DNA of 64,000 nucleotides from Stichopus chloronotus (lineage: Eukaryota; Echinodermata; Holothuroidea; Aspidochirotida; Stichopodidae), in contig CM037830.1 in NCBI GenBank assembly GCA_021234535.1, forward strand, positions 1,896,170 through 1,960,169, read 5' to 3'. The position numbers and the translations under genes are program-made. This document shows positions 58,201 through 64,000 of this stretch, piece by piece (position 1 is the first letter of the stretch; each line of letters opens with the position of its first letter). The notes beneath the pieces were generated by a model that had not been told where the DNA came from, made no database searches, and worked only from the letters and a program-made list of their open reading frames with translations.

Positions 58201-60126
58201 ATTGGAGGGCGCTTCTCTACTTACATGAGATTTATGTAGAAACCATGCAACAAATGTAAGACATTATCAATCTTATTAACTTAGGGTTCAAGAAAGAAAG
58301 AAATTATCCGGTGGTATGAAACAGACGTTAATGTTTTCATTTAGTATAAAATGTCTGTTTCATTATTTGATACATCAATGACAGTCGAAGTATCACAACA
58401 TGAACTGAATCATGAACTGAAATCTCACAATCATAATAGCCTGTAGATACCATATGCTGCAGGATGACTGCATGGAAAAAGGAAAACTGAAAAGACGTAT
58501 TGTCGAACCTCAGTTCTTTGTGAATATAAACTACATTCATTGGTATATAGTGCCTTCTATAAAAGTGACAAAAGAGGACCTGGTATCAAATCTATAACCA
58601 GTAGTACCTGAATGTACAGAAGCATCGCTTTCGTTTTATAATCGATATAAATCTCTTGTATATGATCCTTTCAATTGACCTTCCTTTAACTGATGACAAA
58701 CAGATCACTGATTCTTTTAGTTTACAACCAGGAGCAATATCATAAAAAATAGCAAATATTTACTTATAGCTACTGTAAATAAAGACGGATAGGTGAGGCC
58801 TATTTTTCGGTAGCCAATTTACTACGTTACAACTGGACAGGTATAGAGTAAATACAATAGGACGAGAGATGTGAACATAAATGGAAGAAATGAACCAAAA
58901 CCATTGATTAGCTTAAAAAAAAAAAATGTGTGAATGGGTAGGTATTAATCGAACAGACGATAAAAGTTTCTAAAAAGGCGTTCTTATCAAAACTGCCGTA
59001 AAAGTAAATGATATGGAGAGATATGTGGTATATATGCTTTCATCTCATTTGCTTCATTCTCTCTTCCTTTCTTATAGGATACGGCTACATTGCACCGGCG
59101 ACGCAAGCGGGGAGAGGGCTCTGCATACCTTATATCATTATCGGCATACCACTAAATATTTATTTATCAGCAAATTTAGGGTTTTTCATTGCACAAGGAA
59201 TCTCAAAGCTGTATTCGTTGATCGAGAAATGTTTTTCGTCAAAAAGATCTTCTGACTTACCAGAGACGCATACCTCTGGCGGATTAAGTGAGGATGATGA
59301 TGGAGACGATGAAGATGGGTACAATGAAGATGATAAAGATGGTGAGACAGAGGATAGCGTCAGAGCTCGTGACATTGTGAAAATAAAGACACGTGGAATG
59401 ACTAGTGTCACAAAGCGTTACTACAATAACGGTTACACTCCAGACGAAGACAGCGTACCAAATATCAAAGATATGAGAAGAGTATCTCCAGTGGACATTG
59501 AACTAAATTCATCTGAGAAAAACACAGAGAGAACGGCTGATAGTAGTCTACGAGATTATAAAATGACAGATGAGCAACAATCAGTATCTGTTTGCACAGT
59601 TAAACAAAAAGTAATAGAAGAAAGAAAAGAATTATATAAAAATATGAAAGCAAGGGAAAGACTTGATGACACCTCAAAACAACAAGACGTAAAGAAGGAG
59701 AGCAGAGCAAAAAAATTGCAAACAGAAGCGATGAGAAAAGCCCCGAGAGTTAAAAACCGTAGTAATAGGGTACCTCTTTGGTTTCTTTTCCTTTTACTCA
59801 TATCGTTTTGCTTGTTGATTTCGTTTATCTTATTTTCCCAAGAGGTGGACGATGAAGAGTGGACGTATTTAGATTGTTTTTATTTTACTATCGTAACTTT
59901 CACGACTGTTGGTTTTGGTGACCTGAATCTACCGATGTCGAATACCTTCACCGATGAAAATCCTCTCTGGGGTAAGATTGTCTATGTCTACGCGGTAATG
60001 GAGCTCGGATTGATTGTCATGGCGGCATCCATCACGATACTGTCAGAGAGATGGAAAGAAAACGTAAGGACCGCCAAAAAGGTAATTAAAAAGACATGCG
60101 TTGCCAAGGACACCACCACCACGTGA
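48842..60126 (+). CDS. Two-pore-domain potassium channel (K2P), two coding exons
   Basis: Join 48842-49214 and 59078-60126, 1,422 nt, 473 residues plus TGA. K2P subunits dimerise to form background K+ channels in the plasma membrane. Order: M1 about 13-35; extracellular cap about 36-105 with three N-glycosylation sequons (N68, N72, N88) and no cysteine; P1 with filter TIGYG (123-127); M2 about 139-164; cytoplasmic loop about 165-356; M3 about 357-378; P2 with filter TVGFG (401-405); M4 about 425-447; short basic tail. The loop, about 190 residues, opens with a strongly acidic stretch (195-217) and ends in basic helices. Such a long M2-M3 loop and short tail recall KCNK18/TRESK and some nematode TWK channels, but this is not an assignment. 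ATG 48842 is the first after an in-frame TAA (48764-48766); a second ATG at 48860 is also possible. Confidence 0.9.
50530..50935. repeat. Array of inverted TCGACA/TGTCGA motifs
   Basis: Recurrent pieces of the type CTCGACATCTC, AAATTTGTC(A/G)AA and TTGTCGAG occur in both orientations. Examples are ACCTCGACATCTC with TTGTCGAGGT (50626-50663), AACTCGACATCTCGGAGAAA (50705-50724), GAGAAATTTGTCGAATTGTC (50807-50826) and CAGATGTCGAGTTACC (50879-50894). About four decayed units, each able to pair with its neighbours. Confidence 0.65.
54157..54179 (+). repeat. Compound (C)12(AC)n microsatellite
   Basis: C12 passes directly into ACACACACACA. The same arrangement is seen at 30561-30585, 56612-56647 and 60750-60785. 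Confidence 0.9.
56612..56647 (+). repeat. Compound (C)20 and (AC)n microsatellite
   Basis: The longest C run of the window (20 bases), followed by ACGAACACACACACAC. Confidence 0.9.
59078..60126 (+). CDS. K2P channel exon 2 (filter 1 to C-terminus)
   Basis: The acceptor CTTCCTTTCTTATAG ends at 59077; the exon begins GA TAC GGC, completing G-Y-G. It runs without interruption to TGA at 60124-60126. An open frame starting at 59008 only reads through the intron end. No convincing polyadenylation signal is close; AATAAA occurs at 61616-61621. Confidence 0.9.
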
Positions 60127-62257
60127 CCCTTAAAGCTGTTGTTCAAATCGCTTAAGAATAATTCGATCAGCTCACTTACATGTATGACTTCATAACAAAT
60201 TAACAGATGTAACACGCTCCAATTATAACCGATAGATATTTCATGAAATCAGGCAGTGCTATAATATTGACGAAGTTACGTCACTGGTGTATGTACTAAA
60301 TTCAAATTGCAAAATATAATGTTAGTTAAGGTACAGCGGCCATCATTCTGTTTCACAATTGATATATCAATGAGTCATAGCCTCATTGTGCCATGTAACG
60401 TTGCACTGTAAAGTACATACGGAATCCGATAATAGTATAAGTTTTCAATTTCAATTAGTTATAAAAATGCTATTCGTATGAAGTCGTTCTAGATCTATAG
60501 CAATATTGAGTCTTTCATAACTTTCACATATTATTCTATTCGTTCTTTTTAATTTTATTGTTTTACTGAAATAGCATCATTAGTTTCTACACCTTCACAA
60601 ATTGTCAATCAAATCAATGCGTATATTTAAATCTGTAGAATATGAATCATCATTCACCATCAATCAGAAATCATTTACCAAACACGGGCTATGTTTGGCA
60701 CAAACCAAACACCTACCTATCCCACCAAACCAACTACTAAGGTCCACATCCCCCCCCCCCCCACCCCACCAACACACACACACACTTGGTGTCCATGCAC
60801 AGTATTCATATCGGGTGTCTTCACATTAAAGACTACATCAGATCTGTCTTAATTACCCCAATTACTTCATTTCGAAGGTAGCGCTAACATAAATTATCTT
60901 AAGCCACATGCATAGAGAGATAACAGATATGAACGAACAAATCAGTATGGAGACGTACCACCGGTTTTATGATTGCAAAGGTATTAAGAATACTTGCTTT
61001 GTTTGCCACTGCAATTCCATTATGGAAAATAGAAGTAAATACTCATCTTCACCTCTATTTCCAGTTCCTTGCAATCATGTTGGCTAGGGTGGCTAGGGTG
61101 CATGTTTGTGTGTATGTTTGAAAGCACTTGCTTGGGAAAGCTTTTACTCAAAGTAGAAAGTCGGATAAAAGTTAAACTTGGTAGTAGGTCCTCCATATTG
61201 AGAAGGTGTGACCTATTGTTTCGGGGGTAATCATTTGTTCAACGGTCATATGGGGGCACTGTGGCAAAAGTCTGTAAACCTTTTTTATCGTTATCTCAAG
61301 TTATAAACCTTGGACAAAGTTTATCTATAAACTATAGTATACCGATGTATACCGATGCATTATGGTGGCGGTTCCTCCGGGGTGTTCAACATTATGGGGC
61401 TTACGTCCAAATGGGCCATTTTATGAAATCATGCAAAACATTTCCTCTCCTAGAGATTGTGTGGTATTAAGATGGAATGAAAGTGGGATTGGGCGCTGGT
61501 TCACTATCTAACGCCACGACACGACGAAGAATCTGATGAGATTTTATGGGAATGCCCTGACCTATACATGGAATCATTGCATGTTCCTCTGAGAAACATT
61601 TCACATTTTAGATGAAATAAATTTGTTTTTATCACATTAGTCATATGGTAGTAGTTCTGTCGGGTTGTTCAGGATTACTGGTCCCATATGGGACATTTTA
61701 TGAAATTATACAAAATGTTTCTGTTCTGCATTGTTTGCTTTACAATGTGAGCGGTTTGTCCAATTAGCATTGTGGTATTGGAACCCTTTGTAGTGTTCAA
61801 AATTCCGTGGGCCCAACTTCAGAATGGGTCATATGGGCCGTCAATTGTTACATTGTGCAAAGCGATAGTTTTTCCTACAGATTATAGCCTACGTTACAAT
61901 GTCGAGGGTTTTCCAGATTAGTACTTTGGTAGCCAAGTGCCTTTGGCGCATCGTGGGGGACAACATGGGGGCGAACTTATTGGGATGTGATAATCTGTTG
62001 GTTAAGACAAAATGACTATACAGTTAAAATAATCCTCACGCAGATATCATGATAGTGCGCTTCTAGTTCGTGATCACTAATAAGATCAAGCACTGGAGGG
62101 TAGATCAAGCAATGGAGTGATCAATAAGATCAAGCAATGGAGAGATCAAGGAATAAATCTTAATATTTAACTTTTCTATGCCAGTGTAGGTATAGCTCAC
62201 CATTGACTTGACTTAACCGTTATATATGTGTGCCTACTCTTACTGTGCAGAAATACC
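60127..62257. other. 3' flank of the K2P gene and low-grade repeats
   Basis: Holds C13 with (AC)n at 60750-60785, the diffuse repeat at 61340-61990, and short repeats AGATCAAGCAATGGAG at 62083-62148 (three copies). The channel 3' UTR is expected at its left end. Confidence 0.4.
61340..61990 (+). repeat. Diverged tandem repeat around GTTCAACATTATGGGGC
   Basis: Three or four loose copies. Shared words are TGGTGGCGGTTC / TGGTAGTAGTTC, GGGTGTTCA / GGTTGTTCAG / AGTGTTCAA, ATGGG(C/A)CATTTTATGAAAT and CAAAACATTT / CAAAATGTTT. Unit length is irregular (about 140-290 bp) and the homology is weak. Confidence 0.45.
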
Positions 62258-62261
62258 TTAA

Positions 62262-62620
62262 AGGGGCTCATTGAGTTGATATCAATAAGTCTGTGATGAT
62301 TTTGAAGGGTATAAACACATAACAATATTTATAATTAGCATAATTATTCAGGTTCCACTCCCAATAGGCTAGTTATGACAACTTTTTGAATTTTTGATAC
62401 CTGTGTACTAGCTGTGTCCATACGAACGGGTGAAAAGTCCCAATAGTCACGAATTTTAAAAAAAAAACAAATTGAATCGTAAATTACTCACTCATTAATG
62501 TTCCTTTGTATGTGACACATTGAGACTTTTTAGTTTGACCATTTGTCATTAGTATGTTAAGGAAACTTGATAGGTTTAGAAACGTTCAGTCAATTTCACG
62601 AAACAACTCAATGAGCCTCT
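62262..62620. mobile_element. MITE with TTAA target sites, 359 bp
   Basis: TTAA lies at 62258-62261 and 62621-62624. The left end AGGGGCTCATTGAGTTG and the reverse complement of the right end AGAGGCTCATTGAGTTG differ at one base in 17. No coding frame. A diverged relative lies at 30600-30878. Confidence 0.85.
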
Positions 62621-62624
62621 TTAA

Positions 62625-63914
62625 TGAGAATCATATATACTCCATACGCAACAACACAACTTACCCGTACACGTAATTAAACCACCTACAGTGATGCACT
62701 GAAGAATATTTCACTCAGTATATCAAGCTTGGATATTTGGTCAAACAACAGTGTGCCTGTCATGATTATTAATGTCTGAAACCTTTCATGATTATTGCCA
62801 AAACAATAATTATCTGCTCACTATAATTTTCATCCATCTGGGCTTGAAAGTAGGGCAAGAAATAATAGTTTGACGTGAATTCATTTGTACTGATAGTAAA
62901 TGGACGTTTTCTTAATTCCTGCTTTTTTACGCTACCTCTAATTTAAGTGATGCAAATACTATACATTATCTACTCTGTGCATGTGTTTTAATTTTTTTTT
63001 TCATTTTGTTTATTTCATCTATCACCAATAAAATAAGACAAAGCACACCTTAGTGCATGCATCAATTCTATCGATCATGGAAGAAAGGATCCATTTGCAT
63101 TGTCGACACGCTAGAATTTTACGGGTATTTTCCCTTTTTCTCTCTCCCCCGCCGTTCATTAGTATCTCTCACATGGGAGAGTACAATAGACCTACTTTCA
63201 AGGTAAGGTGTTTGCTTTACATCATCCGGACCAATGAAGTGAACAAATTAACATTTTAGCGTATCGCAAACCTAAAAGGTTTTAATGTGTATACTATATA
63301 CATGTCATATATAGACATGGGTTTTAACTAGCGCTGCTGTAATAATTAAACTTCAACTGTTTTTATTACGTAGATTAAGTAGCATGCGATCTTCACTCTA
63401 CCTGATGCTAAACAAGTTTCATCTGAAAGTTGTAAGTGATAGATGCGATGAGTCGACCGGAAATTAAGTACAGCAGCAGGAACTACTGAGCAAACTGCAA
63501 TCTTTATACACAGGTAAATAAGAAAAGGATAATAACTCAATAAATCTTTCTGAATTATACGTCTCTTGTCTCGTTAGGCTACATTCAAATTCATGTGTTA
63601 CGTATATGTTACAGAAGTAAATAGGCTACATGCACTGGTACCATGTCTAGCATAGGCCTGTTTACACAGTAATATTCCTTTTCCCTATGTACTCCTTTAC
63701 GCAACGTAACTGAAGATGTGCCAAAAGAAAAGGTTGCAGATCAGCGTAACTACTAATCTCAGAGCAGATAAGCGACGACGTAGTCAACGTCCAGTCAACG
63801 AGGAGGGGATCTCCAAGGGGAGGGGTGGGTCCGGATCCCCTCCTCCATCGATTTTTAAAAGGTTAAAGAGCGAACGCAGTTTACGACTGAGGTGAAAATA
63901 TTGTAGATAACAGC
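62625..63914. other. No gene recognised
   Basis: AT-rich; T run at 62991-63001. Short open frames have no recognisable content. Confidence 0.4.
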
Positions 63915-64000
63915 AATTCTGATTAATTGAAAAATTTCAAGCAAGAGATCTCTATTTCAAGGCTGGATGCAAGCGGCTTAGAATATCCAGAAAGTGCTGT
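63915..64000 (+). repeat. Dispersed repeat family A, copy 3 (runs off the window)
   Basis: ATTAATTGAAAAATT, CAAG(C/G)(A/C)A(A/T)GAGATC, TTTCAAGGCTGG and AAGCGGC match 30137-30195 and the equivalent part of copy 2. The rest of the copy lies beyond the end. Confidence 0.6.

Larger units (their letters stand above)
49215..59077 (+). other. K2P intron of 9,863 bp
   Basis: Starts GTAAGT, ends TTCTTATAG. It contains seven TAGGCCTA palindromes, the inverted-motif array at 50530-50930, C runs at 54157-54168, 56413-56424 and 56612-56631 (two leading into AC repeats), and a T run at 57531-57549. No internal exon or nested gene was recognised. Confidence 0.8.

Noticed and set aside
59791..59808. A calcineurin PxIxIT-like site in the K2P loop, as in TRESK
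   Set aside because: The only candidate is PVDIEL (residues 262-267), whose third position is Asp instead of Ile/Val; it does not fit the motif. It is encoded at about 59488-59505.
1..64000. CRISPR array, operons or ribosome-binding sites
   Set aside because: The window is eukaryotic with spliced genes; the repeats seen are tandem, dispersed or inverted and none has the regular repeat-spacer form.

Overview
This is a eukaryotic, AT-rich, intron-rich genomic window. The best guess is a marine invertebrate deuterostome such as an echinoderm. That guess rests on the gene families (a Kazal inhibitor, a ROCO protein with a Death domain, a two-pore K+ channel), GT-AG introns with consistent phases, and a crowd of decayed LINEs and TTAA-flanked MITEs. 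No species can be fixed from the sequence alone, and there is nothing prokaryotic, no CRISPR array and no rRNA gene.

Three genes can be read. (1) The 3' end of a Kazal-type protease-inhibitor gene on the + strand has coding exons at 427-594 and 2685-2917. A third, tandemly duplicated Kazal exon just downstream has decayed. (2) A complete nine-exon gene on the - strand (23390 down to 14993) encodes 946 residues with the order PDZ, Roc-like, COR, Death. All eight splice junctions keep the frame. The Roc part has lost its P-loop, so it is probably a pseudo-GTPase scaffold linking a PDZ domain to Death-domain signalling. I regard this as the most interesting object in the window. (3) A two-exon two-pore-domain potassium channel on the + strand (48842-49214 and 59078-60126, 473 residues) has an intron of about 9.9 kb inside the first GYG filter and a long acidic loop between M2 and M3. 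A fourth, weaker candidate is a single TRAF/RING-like exon near 45450-45630.

The rest is repeats. A decayed non-LTR retrotransposon (endonuclease, reverse transcriptase, 3' end) fills about 8150-11010 and carries a 346-bp MITE. A second LINE 3' fragment lies on the - strand near 42200-42440. Several short inverted-repeat elements have TTAA target sites and ends beginning A(A)GG, like the Kolobok/T2 type. One is nested in one arm of a foldback element, and the other arm preserves the empty site. An intronic tandem repeat at 1525-2285 carries repeated DR1 nuclear-receptor and CRE sites. Other repeats include a 160-bp tandem array near 6.3-6.9 kb, a dispersed family near 29.8, 39.2 and 63.9 kb, and an inverted-motif array at 50.5-50.9 kb. 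There are 19 C or G homopolymers of at least 10 bases, 17 of them C on the + strand. The palindrome TAGGCCTA occurs 9 times, 7 of them in the channel intron.

The three genes have unrelated roles (secreted protease control, cytoplasmic death or innate signalling, membrane excitability) and nothing suggests co-regulation. Coordinates of repeats are approximate except where a target site or splice site fixes them.
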